A stretch of 64,000 nt of DNA, taken from the NCBI GenBank assembly GCA_002077045.2, contig KZ111165.1, positions 361,070 through 425,069 on the forward strand, in the 5' to 3' direction. A program made the translations under genes and the position numbers. The notes below the pieces were generated by a model, which did not search any database, was not told the DNA's origin, and saw only the letters and a list, made by a program, of their open reading frames with translations. Position 1 is the first letter of the stretch, and the number at the start of each line of letters is the position of its first letter. Source of the DNA: Rachicladosporium sp. CCFEE 5018. Its lineage: Eukaryota > Ascomycota > Dothideomycetes > Cladosporiales > Cladosporiaceae. Shown here piece after piece: positions 39,356 through 49,777 of the stretch.

Positions 39356-40574
39356 ATGGTACGTAAGAAAGAGATGATCCACGAATTGTACCGACACTGA
39401 CCGCGTCTAGACGACCCTCCGCCCCTCCGACACAGGCAGCATCCGCCAATCGCCCTTCCGCCGCCAGAACTCCGTCTCGCCAGCACCGGGTCTACGTCCT
39501 TCCACGCCATCCTCATCGCCAACCAAGTCCCCGCTCTCCCCAGCCAAAGCCACTTCGCTCTCCCCCGAGAAAGCTTCACCCTTCACACGAAGACCATCAC
39601 AAAATGGCGGGGCAGCAGAAAGACCAGCAAGTCCGTTCGCTCGACCGACGAGTGGTTTGGGACTACCTGCGAGCCCGAAGGTGGCGACAGCGAGGAAGGC
39701 CAGTGTGAGAAGTGGAAGCGATAAGAGCGCCGAGACCGTAGCGACACCGCCCGCATCGCCAACGAGACGCGTCTCGCCTTCGGACGCAGCGAAGGAGAAC
39801 ATCCCAGAGCAAGCGCACTCGCCTGACATATTGTCGCCCTCGCGACTAGACGGCAGCAAATCTTACGCAGACCTCTCGTCCGCCTCGCCCTCGACAGTCT
39901 TGCCTTCAAGTCACCAACATCCCCTCGCCTCGCGACCCACAGCAGTCCGCATACCCACCTCCTCAACAGTCTCCACAATCCGACAACCAATCTTCGGACC
40001 CTCCACCTCTTGTTACAACACTACCAAACCAGCGCCCAGACCCCAGCCACGCGCCCTGCCGACATCCTCAACAGCAACCCTACAATCCTCCATGCGCCAA
40101 TCTTTCGCCGTTCTCGACCCCTCTGGTACAGGCATTCTGGCACCCCAAACCCTCCCTTCAACCCTGACATCTCTCGGTCTCCCCACGCCCACACCAGCCG
40201 AACTATCAACCTACTTCCCCCGCTCGCAACCCCAATCCCTAACCCTCCAACATTACCTCTCCTCCCTCTCCAGCCTACCCTCGTCCCTCTCCTCCGCAGC
40301 CGAGCTAGAAGCCGCCTTCGGCGCCTGGGACACCGACGACTCTGGACAGATTGACTTGGAAGCTCTGCGGGAGGCTGTTATGAGGACTGGGCCTGAAGGT
40401 GTGGGGGATGAGGATTTTAGGCTTAGTGATGCGGAGGCGGAGGCTGTGCTGGGGGGTTTTGCCGGGAGGAGGGCTTTTGGGAAGGGCCTGGGTGGGAAGG
40501 GAGATGTTTTCAGGTGGAGGGAATTTGTTGGGGGGCTTGGGGGTGGGGTTGGAGGGGAGGGGGTCGAGGCGTAA
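39356..40574 (+). CDS. EF-hand protein with ATG-only first exon
   Basis: Two exons: 39356-39358, which is just the ATG, and 39411-40574, coding 388 aa. The 52-bp intron begins GTACGT right after the ATG, has an ACTGAC branch site, and ends CTAG. It joins M to TTLRPSDTGSIRQSPFRR. In the long second-exon frame I found no better start than a TTG at 39657. Residues ~1-200 are Ser/Pro-rich and disordered with many SP and TP sites. The C-terminal third has calmodulin-like helices: a degenerate first hand around SFAVLDPSGTGIL and a canonical loop DTDDSGQIDLEALREAV, then a possible third partial hand. It is probably a calcium sensor or myosin-light-chain-like protein. Family not recognised. Confidence 0.75.
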
Positions 40575-40950
40575 AGGATGATCGTAGAGGCGAAGTCGTA
40601 TGAGGCTGAGGCTGAGGTTCGGTGCTGGAGTAGTTGGTTCTGCGGGTGTGTGGGGAGGTATGGACAGATCACAAAGGGAATGCGGTCAGGGCGTACTTTG
40701 GGACCCGCTTGAGATGAATTCGTCACGCAAGCGCTACGAGGGCTTCAAGCGTCGAGTTTGTGCAGCCAGTTGTATGTCTAATGTTATATGTATGTCAAAC
40801 GTAGCCTATTCATCATCTTGAAGTCCTCGTACCCGCAAGCCCAGCTCGCTCTGTCTGATCCACAACACTCAACCTTCGCCTCACACCGCTCCCTCACTCG
40901 ACGCAGAATACGCCGCCATGTGAAGCATCAATCTCCGTAATCAGTCAACG
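40575..40950. other. Intergenic between convergent EF-hand and finger-protein genes
   Basis: 376 bp between two convergent 3' ends. No gene or clear structural element seen. Confidence 0.5.
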
Positions 40951-42771
40951 TCACACCCACCCCATCTCCGCCCCCCTCACCCTCCCTCGCAAACCCTCCT
41001 CCCCATGCACAGCAAACTCCCGCCTACAAACCCCACACATCCTAACAGCACACCACCCACAGCTCCACCCCTCGCCCTCAAAATCGCCATGACAGACCGC
41101 ACACTCCACGGGCGCGTACTTGTTACTGGTAGGCAGCAGTCTCGCGTGGTTACGGTAGCATTTCAGCTGCGTGATACTGAGCGGACGGGCGTAAGCGAAG
41201 CCGGAGGATTTCGTGCTGTGGCCGAGGGCGCGGGATAGGGTATCTTGGGTTGCGTCTGCGGCGACGGCGAGGAGTGGGTCGATGGTTTCGGGGAGGGGCG
41301 TTTGGGAGGGGAGACGGAGGGTTGATTGGGAGGCAATGTTTAGGATTGATTGGGAGGGGAGGTGGGTGGTTGAAGCGCTGAGGTGGCTTTGGGAGGGGAA
41401 TTGCGAGTACGACGCGCTGAGATGGGAGGTGCTTGTGCTGTCTGTGGGGTTGCGGAGTTGGGTTCGCGATTCGGCGCGGCGGCGGGCGGAGGACAGGCCG
41501 TTCAGGAATGAGGCGGCGGATTGGAGGGAGCGGGCTTCCTGGGAGCTGGTCAGTCTCGATGCTCATGCAAGTTGCCCACCTGTCGTGATTAGATCACTCA
41601 CATTGAAGATTTCCAGGCCACTGCTCCTGCGCTTCGCCTTCGCCACCTGTAGATCTGGCGGCGGTATCTCTCCATCAGGCGTATCCATGCGATCTCTGAG
41701 TCCATACTTATGCGGACTGTCCTCAGGTAGCGGCGAAGGTGATTGCAGTGTAGGTGAGAGCGCTGACACGCGAAGTCGATCTGCCTCCGGCGAGGAGCTT
41801 TGAGCATTACCCATGTCCTCGTCTTCCGGTCTATAAGTAGTGATTGTATCGACAGCACTCAGAGGTCGTGCAGCTATCCGTTCAGTGACAGTAGCAGGCG
41901 ATGCAGGCTGTATCGGATGTGACAACAAAGCAGGTGAGGGTGCAGAGTGACGGTAAACATGTCTTGTTCTTCCGCGAGGTTCTTCGAACTCTTCACTCGT
42001 GTCCTCATCTGCCATGTCGTCCAAGTTGGGCGCTGTCGCAGCTCTGGGCACTTCTATGACCGTCGCAGTGAAGCCAGATGGTACGGGTGATTTGCTGTCC
42101 ATTGCCTTGAAGACGTTGAATGAGCTTCTCCGAGGCAGTCTGACACCCTTGCTGCGAGGACGTGTCTGACTGCCAACGGAGCGCGCGTCCGAGTCATCCG
42201 TGGCGGTAGAAGCGTCGACAGCATGGTGAGAGTGTTGATTGCCCATCGTTGGACTGTCTACGAGTGGACCAGTATTCGGAGGAGGCGGTGCTGGACTCTT
42301 GCGAAACCTCCTTCGACGACCGATCGGAGGCGATGGTGGGACGACCTGCTCAAGCGTAGTCCTCTTGGTTTCGCTACTCTCCTGAGATCGGATGGTAAGC
42401 TTCAGGTCGGGAATGGGTATAGTCGTGTGACCATTCAGGGTGCCAATGCGCAGAGGAGCAGGTCGACGCCGTCGCGAGCTAGAAGCATGGGTCCCACGTG
42501 CGGGTGTGCTTTCTTGAGGAAGGCTGGGTAGGGCTTTTGTTGACTGCTCCACTTTCGGCGATGAGGTAGGCGCAGTGGTAGGTCGTTTGGCAGGCGCGAT
42601 GATTGAGCTCTTCCGGGGCAGGAATGCCTCATTCTGCGGTGACATGGAGTCTCGAGGCCCCGTCTTAGGCTTCTTCTCGAATTGTTGGATACGCATTGCC
42701 ACACTATTGAGAACCTGCATATTTGTGCTTGTGGTCCGTCGCTTGTGCGACAACGTACGCGTGGTAGACAT
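40951..42771 (-). CDS. Fungal protein with C-terminal cysteine-rich finger
   Basis: Two exons, 42771-41602 and 41538-40951, giving 585 aa. The 63-bp intron has a GTGAGT donor and an internal stop, and splicing joins SGLEIFN to EARSLQSAASF. Most of the protein is basic and Ser/Pro-rich (KRPTTAPTSSPK, GRRRRFRKSPAPPPP). The ordered part is the last ~75 residues: LKCYRNHARLLPTSNKYAPV, then ECAVCHGDF, WSCGWCAVRMCGVCRREF. Four Cys-x2-Cys knuckles could bind two zinc ions in a RING- or treble-clef-like fold (inference). I do not know its function; ubiquitin ligase, adaptor or nucleic-acid roles are all open. Confidence 0.75.
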
Positions 42772-43388
42772 ATCTTGATCTGTTATGGCTCTGTACTACG
42801 AGACAGGAGAGCACCGGAACAGATAGCAAGTAGGGAGACCGTTTGTACTTACGCATACTCTACATTGTAGCAGGGCGATGCAGGCCAGCAGATGCGACAC
42901 AAGAGATTGACAGGAGCAGCGTGGATGTGGCAGACGGCCCAGAACTGCTACCAGGCATGTCCGAAGCATAGCGGCTTGCATGGTCGAACGTACGAAACGC
43001 CTCAAGTCCCTGGTGCTCACACCCGGCCAGGGTCGAGGCAGGAGTGTGATACGCGTGCAATCTGCCATCAGGGACGCGAAACAAGCGCGAGTCAAGGTGG
43101 TGTGCTCAATGTGAAGGGCGGCGTTGGACGGTCATCGTTGATAGCGAATACCTCCGCAAGGTCGGATAAGGTGACTATGTCATATGAGCGCCTACACTAT
43201 CACTCGTAGCTGTAGTATTACGACAACGGTCATTGGGAGAGGGGGGTGATGTGTTTATGTGTTTCGAGATCCTAGTCTGAGAGGCGTCTCGCTTTCCCGA
43301 AGGAGATGGCCTTGGCAAGGCTGATCATTGACATCTGGACTTCAACGAGATAGTATGTCGGTAGTCGACACTGGTGATTATCGGCCGG
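42772..43388. promoter_or_regulatory. Divergent intergenic region upstream of COX10 copy B
   Basis: 617 bp between the finger-protein gene (minus) and COX10 copy B (plus), containing both promoters. The corresponding region of copy A lies outside the window. No additional gene recognised. Confidence 0.45.
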
Positions 43389-44954
43389 ATGTTCCGTCCG
43401 TCAACGTTGGCAAGACTCCATGCCATACCACTGGACGATGTCTGCATACGATGCGCGAGGAAGCTCTTGCGACTCCCTCGCCTGGACCAGCGAGGCTTCA
43501 CGCGGAGTACTCGAATCAAGCAGATAGCAGGAGGGAAGATCGAGCGGTCCTACTTCTGGCAGAATGCAGGTCGAGAGCAGAGGGTAGATGAGCGATCGTA
43601 CTTCTGGCAGAATGCGTTTCGAGATCAGAGGATGGAAGCAGCGCAGGTGGAGCGGGAGAACCCAGTGGGAGTATCAGCATCAAGTACACAGGAACGGAAG
43701 GCGCAGTCGAGGACGGCATCCATCACCACAGCAATACCATCCGCAGTATTACCGATCACCGAAGAGCCTCCACATCGTAGACGAAAGCGGTTAAAAGAGG
43801 AAGCCAAAGCAGCGGAGGAAGCAGCAGCGGACGCACCACTCCCTCTGGACGCCTCAGCACAACTCTCCGAAGCTGCCTCTGCTGCGCCCGCTCGCTCTCT
43901 CAGGCGGACGATGAACACCTACCTGTCGCTTTCAAAACCCCGGCTGGCCTTCCTCATAGTCCTCACAAGCACAGCCGCCTACTCCATCTACCCCGTCCCA
44001 GCCTTGCTAAGCACCTCTGCGACCGCAGCGCCCTCTCTCAGCACACTCACCCTTGCCTTCCTCACAACCGGCACCTTCCTCACAGTAGCGTCAGCAAACA
44101 CCCTGAACATGCTCTTCGAGCCCTCCCACGACGCGAAAATGAGCCGCACGCGTAACAGACCCCTAGTCCGCGGCCTGATCAGCAAACGCTCCGCCCTGCT
44201 CTTTGCCATCGCAACCGGCGTCCTCGGCACAGCAACCCTCTGGTACGGCGTCAATCCCACGACCTCCATCCTCGGAGCCAGCAACATAGTCCTCTACTCC
44301 TTCATCTACACCGGCCTGAAACGCCTTCATCCCATAAATACCTGGGTCGGCGCGATTGTCGGCGCAATTCCACCGCTTATGGGCTGGTGCGCAGCCGCAA
44401 GCCAGTACAGCACCTTTGCCCCATTACCCTCAGCCACGATGCTGCAGAACGTCTGGGCCGAGAGCCAGGAGCTGCTCTTCACTGAGCAAGCAGTCGGCGG
44501 CTGGCTCCTTGCCGCTCTGCTATTTGCCTGGCAATTCCCGCATTTCTTCGCGCTCTCCCACGCCATCCGACACGAGTACGCCGCAGCCGGCTACAAAATG
44601 CTCACCAGCACCAATATCCCCATGGCCGCGCGTGTGAGCTTCCGCTACTCGCTGCTCATGTTCCCGATCTGCATCCTACTCACCACAGAGGGACTCACGG
44701 ATCCAATCTTCGTCGTCGCGAGTACGGGGATCAATGCATGGATGGTGAAGGAGGCTTGGGGCTTCTGGCGCAAGAACGGAGAGCAAGGCAGCGCGAGGAA
44801 GCTTTTCTGGGCTAGTGTGTGGCATTTGCCTGGGGTGCTTGTGCTGGCTATGGTATTTAAGAAGGGACTGGTGGGGAGGGTTTGGAGGGGTGTTGTTGGG
44901 GAGGATGACGAGGAGGACTGGGAGGATGATGATACTGGGAGTGTGCGAGCGTGA
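43389..44954 (+). CDS. COX10: Protoheme IX farnesyltransferase COX10, copy B (complete)
   Basis: Single exon, 521 aa. The start is the ATG at 43389 (MFRPSTLARLHAIPL); a longer frame begins at a GTG 15 bases earlier. The first ~45 residues are rich in Arg/Leu and lack acidic runs, fitting a mitochondrial targeting peptide, although CIRCARK is unusual there. Residues 52-67 and 68-83 are a tandem 16-residue repeat (ERSYFWQNAGREQRVD and ERSYFWQNAFRDQRME). The enzyme core starts near TMNTYLSLSKPR and keeps NMLFEPSHD, the second YTGLKRLHPINTW loop and WQFPHFFALS. It catalyses heme B to heme O in the inner mitochondrial membrane. Confidence 0.95.
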   Translation: MFRPSTLARLHAIPLDDVCIRCARKLLRLPRLDQRGFTRSTRIKQIAGGKIERSYFWQNAGREQRVDERSYFWQNAFRDQRMEAAQVERENPVGVSASSTQERKAQSRTASITTAIPSAVLPITEEPPHRRRKRLKEEAKAAEEAAADAPLPLDASAQLSEAASAAPARSLRRTMNTYLSLSKPRLAFLIVLTSTAAYSIYPVPALLSTSATAAPSLSTLTLAFLTTGTFLTVASANTLNMLFEPSHDAKMSRTRNRPLVRGLISKRSALLFAIATGVLGTATLWYGVNPTTSILGASNIVLYSFIYTGLKRLHPINTWVGAIVGAIPPLMGWCAAASQYSTFAPLPSATMLQNVWAESQELLFTEQAVGGWLLAALLFAWQFPHFFALSHAIRHEYAAAGYKMLTSTNIPMAARVSFRYSLLMFPICILLTTEGLTDPIFVVASTGINAWMVKEAWGFWRKNGEQGSARKLFWASVWHLPGVLVLAMVFKKGLVGRVWRGVVGEDDEEDWEDDDTGSVRA

Positions 44955-45470
44955 GGGAGAAGAGTCTGCAGCTGAAGGCGCGACTTTTACATACTGTATG
45001 AAATATAAGCTATTTTCGCTGACGCTCTTAAAAAATGGCATTCCCTTGTAATGCGCTTCCAGTCTCTAGCTCACTGCAATTCCTCGCCACGTTCTTCTGT
45101 TCCCCCCATAGCATCCCCCACGCCACCCCACAAACCCGGACCCAGCCGTCAACACGTGAAAGCATCGACCAGCACATGAGCGCGGGAAGGTGCTAACCTC
45201 GGCGCCGAGTAGGTTTCCTAATTGGGACGGCGTTTCGCGGCTGAGAAGTGATCAAGTGACGTCCAGATGAGAAGCACATGCCGGCGATGGAGCGTCTTCA
45301 CATGCCAGATCGCGTGTGCCGGGCGAATGCCTGGATGGCAACGTGATCCGAGTGTAAGCACGATGAGTATACACTAAGGCTAGGTGCTTCTGTTTCCTCT
45401 CCTACACTTTCACCATTGGGCAGCACTACAACATACAGCGTTCCTGCATCATTACACCCTTTCCTTCATC
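44955..45470. other. Intergenic: COX10 3' end to dehydrogenase promoter, copy B
   Basis: 516 bp with no gene. It includes a 40-bp segment at 45297-45336 absent from copy A, inserted between GAGCGTC and GGCAACGTG. The segment starts with TTCACATGCC, echoing CACATGCC about 25 bases upstream, so a template-slippage or local duplication origin is possible. Confidence 0.6.
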
Positions 45471-47301
45471 ATGTCTAAGACGTTCAGCGCAAGCGATGTC
45501 GCGGCTCACAAGAAGCCTGATGATCTCTGGATCATCGTGGACGAGGACGTGTACGACTTGACCAAATTCCAGGACGAGCATCCAGGCGGGAAGAAGAGTG
45601 TGTCCATTGCTTGGATCGCTTGATAAGTGCGATCTGCTGACACTACTCACAGTCCTCACACGCGTCGGCGGCAAAGATGCCAGCAAGCAATTCTGGAAGT
45701 ACCACAACGAGTCTATCCTCAAGAAGTACAAGCAACGACTTCAAGTCGGTTCGCTCGACTCGAAAGTGCAAGCCGCGCCGCCTACACCTCCCGCGACTCC
45801 TCCACCAGCAGCCGAGAAGCAAGAGAAGGTAGTTCCGATTGCTGAGCCGGGCGTTGTCGTGCCATCGCCGGGCCCGGCTGCGCATGAGGAGCGCGAGGCA
45901 TTGGATGCGTTTGGTGATATGGTGCCGTATGCCGATCCTTCGTGGTACCAGAGCTGGCATTCGCCGTACTTCAACCAGACACATGCAGACTTGCGGGATG
46001 AGGTCAGGGCGTGGATTGAGAAGGAGATCATGCCGAACGTCACGGAGTGGTGGGTCTCAGGCACAACCGTTGCAAGGTGAACCGACGACTGACGATGATC
46101 GTGCAGGGACGAAGCGAAGAAAGTGCCAGACGAGATCTACAAGGCTCTGGGCCAGAAGGGATACCTCGCTGGCCTCCTCGGAATCCATCCCTACCCCACG
46201 CACCTCACAAAGACGCCTATCAAAAGCGTCGCACCCGAGAAATGGGATCTCTTCCACGAACTCCTCATCACCGACGAGCTCTCCCGCACGGGCTCCGGCG
46301 GCTTCGTCTGGAACGTCTTGGGTGGTTCCGGTATCGGCTGCCCACCAGTCGTCAAGCACGGCAAAAAAGCGCTAGTTGACCGCATCATCCCCAAGATCCT
46401 CGCGGGTGATGAGCGCATCTGCCTCGCCATCACTGAGCCCGACGCTGGCTCAGACGTCGCGAACTTGACTTGCGAAGCCAAGCTGACGGAGGATGGCAAG
46501 CACTACATCGTCAACGGCGAGAAGAAATGGATCACCAACGGCATCTGGTCCGAGTACTTCACCACTGCCGTCCGCACGGGAGGTGAAGGCATGAACGGCA
46601 TCTCCGTGCTGCTCATCGAGCGCTCCTTTGGCGGCGTCAGCACCCGGCGCATGGATTGCCAGGGTGTCTGGTCCTCCGGAACTACCTACATAACTTTCGA
46701 AGACGTCAAAGTCCCCGTCGAGAACTTGATCGGCAAAGAGAACCAGGGATTCAAAGTCATTATGACGAACTTCAACCATGAGCGCATCGGTATCATCATC
46801 CAAGCGATCCGTTTTAGTCGCGTCTGCTACGAAGAGTCCGTCAAGTACGCCAACAAGCGCAAGACTTTCGGCACCAAGTTGATCAATCACGCCGTTATCC
46901 GCATGAAGTTGGCGCAGATGGCAAGGCAGATCGAGGCATCCTACAACTGGCTCGAGAATCTGGTCTTCCAATGCCAGAGCATGGGCGACACGGAGGCTAT
47001 GCTCAAGCTTGGCGGTGCGATTGCCGGTTGCAAGGCACAGAGTACGTTGACATTTGAGTTCTGCGCGCGAGAGGCGGCGCAAATTTTCGGCGGGTTGAGC
47101 TATAGCCGAGGAGGCCAGGGTGCGAAGGTCGAGAGGCTGTATCGGGATGTGAGGGCTTATGCCATCCCTGGAGGGTCTGAGGTGAGTTTCCGGTATTGTG
47201 CACTGTGTGGGTGATACTGACTGCCATGACAGGAAATCATGCTTGACTTGTCGATGAAGCAGGCGTTGAAGGTGCATAAGGCGCTGGGGATGAAGCTATA
47301 G
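45471..47301 (+). CDS. Cytochrome b5-acyl-CoA dehydrogenase fusion, copy B
   Basis: Exons 45471-45597, 45653-46049, 46107-47181 and 47233-47301, the exact counterparts of copy A at an offset of 43803, coding 555 aa. The heme ligands, flavin region and GGSEEIM end are all conserved. Exons 1 and 2 are almost identical to copy A. The region from about 46180 onward carries many third-position changes with very few amino-acid changes (for example GFGIG in copy A, GSGIG here). Both copies therefore appear functional. Substrate range is not deducible. Confidence 0.9.
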
Positions 47302-47472
47302 ACTTTGGTCGAGCCGTAGAGTTGATGTGCAAGGATGTATTGCATGGCTCAGGAAATGGTCCGGGCACTTAGCCATCGTGCTGTCCGCGAGACCGTTGTG
47401 TGTGCAGAGGGATTCGGATATACTGTATATAACATCTCTCAGGCGCGCCACGTTACTTAGGTACTCAAGGAC

Positions 47473-49104
47473 TCATGCGGTACTTCCCCTTCCTCCAACA
47501 GCTCCAAGGCTCTTCGCCCTCCTGACCCGACTCCCTCCATGCTCGCGCTCCCAATGGGTCTGAATCAATTGCGTTGCCGATACACCTTCCATTTCCTGCA
47601 GGAGGTCGTGTACTTGCTGTGCTCGACTTCCGCCATCGCTCTGGCCTCTGCTTCCCGTTGGTGTTCCTCTGTCATGTGGATGTAAAGACTTGCGCAGCCC
47701 GCCCTTGACGCCCGAGTACACCTCGATAGCTTTCAAAACATTGATCGCTCGACTAACCCTCACGTCTTTCATCTCCACGCCTCGATTCTCGAGGCCATGT
47801 CTGAACTCTTTGAAGCTCAGGGTAGTGGGTCTATAATGTCCGCTCAACGGTGACAAATATGTGAGCTTGCCTTCAGAGACAGCTATAGATCCGGCAGAGG
47901 CAATACGTCCACCTGAGAGGAAAGAAGCGTGTTGGAAGGAGCCCGGTGTCTTGAGAGAAACGTAGAGCGTTCCGCTTGGCGAGCAGACGTAAATCCAGGT
48001 TGAGGGTTTGACAGAGGCGCGCAAGAGATGGTTTAGCAAGGTCGCTGGTGAAGGACGGTGTCGATGCTTCGAGGGCAAGTTGTGGACCACTTTGGCTGAC
48101 GGACGGTTCAGCTGGTCCGCTTTGTGTGGCGAGTGGGCTTGAGAGGATGCTGGTGATTGAGTTCGCGTAACATGACCTTCGACCGGACGGCTTTCTGTTG
48201 ACTGCTCACCCACTTCCTCGACATCTTCGAATTCAAATAGTGGATCTGGCGCGTCGAGAGGTACAATTCCGTTGATTGAGTCTCGGAACTTGGTCGCATC
48301 GGTGTCGACCAGCTCGCCGTTCTTGGCCCAACTCAGTAGTCCCTGGTCGTCGACAAGAACAGCATAAGCCTTCCTCTCTGCGCTGCTCAAGTACTTGACA
48401 CGCTCTGCATTCAACGTCTGACGATCACACAATGGCAAGCTGAGATCTCGCCCAGCGCCATGGTCCAGCCAATGGAAGAAGTTCTCGGTCGTTGCATCTC
48501 GTTGCCAGTACTCGTGATACATTTGTAGATTCGCGCCGTGACGGTGCATATGATCGACCATTTCGAGGAAGTATCGTTGGTCCAGGAGCATTGAGTGCTG
48601 AGCGGCCTGTGGAACCCCGGATGAGCTTGAGCGTCTGCTGGCGCTTGAAGTCGACACTGAGGCCCCGCGGTCGGCCGGCGAAGCCGCATCGTCGTGAACA
48701 GCGTGCTCAGCGATCCAAGCCAAGCGTCGCCACTTCTGCCTCGCAACGTCGGTTGACGAACGCCGGCGATCTGGTGGAGCTTTGGCATCGTATGGAGCAT
48801 CCGTAATGTCGTCCTCAGGTTTAGCAGCACGTCGATACTGCCATTCTCGTATGGCTTCCGACCAGCGACGGGAGGGGTCCAGCGCAAGCCCGCCCAGCTG
48901 TCGTCGCTTGCGATGTCCGCGATATGCTGCTTGAATCTTAGTCGCAGCGCCATGGCAGTCTGAATTGTCTGGACGATCGTGGTACTGCTGATCAATCTCA
49001 GATGCTCTTCGAGCTTGGATGGAGGCTATGTGATTGGTCTCCGAAGCGTCCGGAACACGGAGAGAGTGCAAGTATGCCTCGTGTGAGGTGGTATTGAGAT
49101 CCAT
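47473..49104 (-). CDS. IQM-like calmodulin-binding protein, copy B
   Basis: Single exon, 543 aa. The start MDLNTTSHEAYLHS lacks the seven-residue Ala/Asp repeat of copy A. The IQ motif is KIQAAYRGHRKRRQL, with one Glu-to-Lys change. All IQM-like blocks are kept (FFHWLDHGAGRDL, WIYVCSPSGTLYVS, FQHASFLSGGRIASAG, LSPLSGHYRPT). The central linker is rewritten relative to copy A, and about a fifth of residues beyond position ~150 differ. FKEFRHGLENRG is complete here where copy A is three residues shorter, so copy B is probably closer to the ancestral form. Confidence 0.8.
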   Translation of the reverse strand: MDLNTTSHEAYLHSLRVPDASETNHIASIQARRASEIDQQYHDRPDNSDCHGAATKIQAAYRGHRKRRQLGGLALDPSRRWSEAIREWQYRRAAKPEDDITDAPYDAKAPPDRRRSSTDVARQKWRRLAWIAEHAVHDDAASPADRGASVSTSSASRRSSSSGVPQAAQHSMLLDQRYFLEMVDHMHRHGANLQMYHEYWQRDATTENFFHWLDHGAGRDLSLPLCDRQTLNAERVKYLSSAERKAYAVLVDDQGLLSWAKNGELVDTDATKFRDSINGIVPLDAPDPLFEFEDVEEVGEQSTESRPVEGHVTRTQSPASSQAHSPHKADQLNRPSAKVVHNLPSKHRHRPSPATLLNHLLRASVKPSTWIYVCSPSGTLYVSLKTPGSFQHASFLSGGRIASAGSIAVSEGKLTYLSPLSGHYRPTTLSFKEFRHGLENRGVEMKDVRVSRAINVLKAIEVYSGVKGGLRKSLHPHDRGTPTGSRGQSDGGSRAQQVHDLLQEMEGVSATQLIQTHWEREHGGSRVRRAKSLGAVGGRGSTA

Positions 49105-49777
49105 AGTCGACGATGGCCTAGGTGAACAATCAGGAAGTCGAGCTAGAGTCTGTCACTATCAGTGGAGAGTGACCATTGTGTACCCTCTTGCAGGCCAACC
49201 TACAGCATCTGGGCCACTGAGTGCAATTGCACCGCCCGGCACGATAATAGTCACTACATCCGTTGCTTGATCTCAAAGCTGTACTCACAACAAACTGAGG
49301 CAGCGATCCGAGCGGGTAAGAGCGTCTTGATTTTGGCGAAGAGGACGCGTATGAAGCAGCGCCGCAGCAGCTGCGCTGTCCGAAATATGATCGCAGTCGA
49401 TTACACTACGATGGTCCGTGAACGCTGCCCAGGATTGTGTTACGAGACCTACATGAAGCATGGTGACGCTGCAGTGATCTAGGAGTCCGTTGCGCGTCGC
49501 TGCGCGTGTGCTAGACACCAGATGATGTGCGTTGCGGCTGTGCTGGAGATGAGGTAGGAGGCAAGGGTGACATGCTTCACGCCTGAGGCACGAATCCAGA
49601 GTTCTTATTCGATCGATGAGAAGGGGTTGATGGGCTCAGCTTGCTTCTCGTACACCGTCTGGGTATCCCTATCATACACCTCCCCATGTCCCTCTCTCAA
49701 AATCTCACCAAAACGCCAATGCTAACCCACACCACCCCCATACTCGCTATTCCCATCCCCCCCAACCCTCGAGACCC
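49105..49777. other. Intergenic: IQM-like promoter and CET1 3' region, copy B
   Basis: 673 bp, counterpart of 5315-6002 with several indels. An open frame near 49300-49482 matches the one in copy A but has accumulated mostly amino-acid-changing differences, so it is treated as non-coding. Confidence 0.5.
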
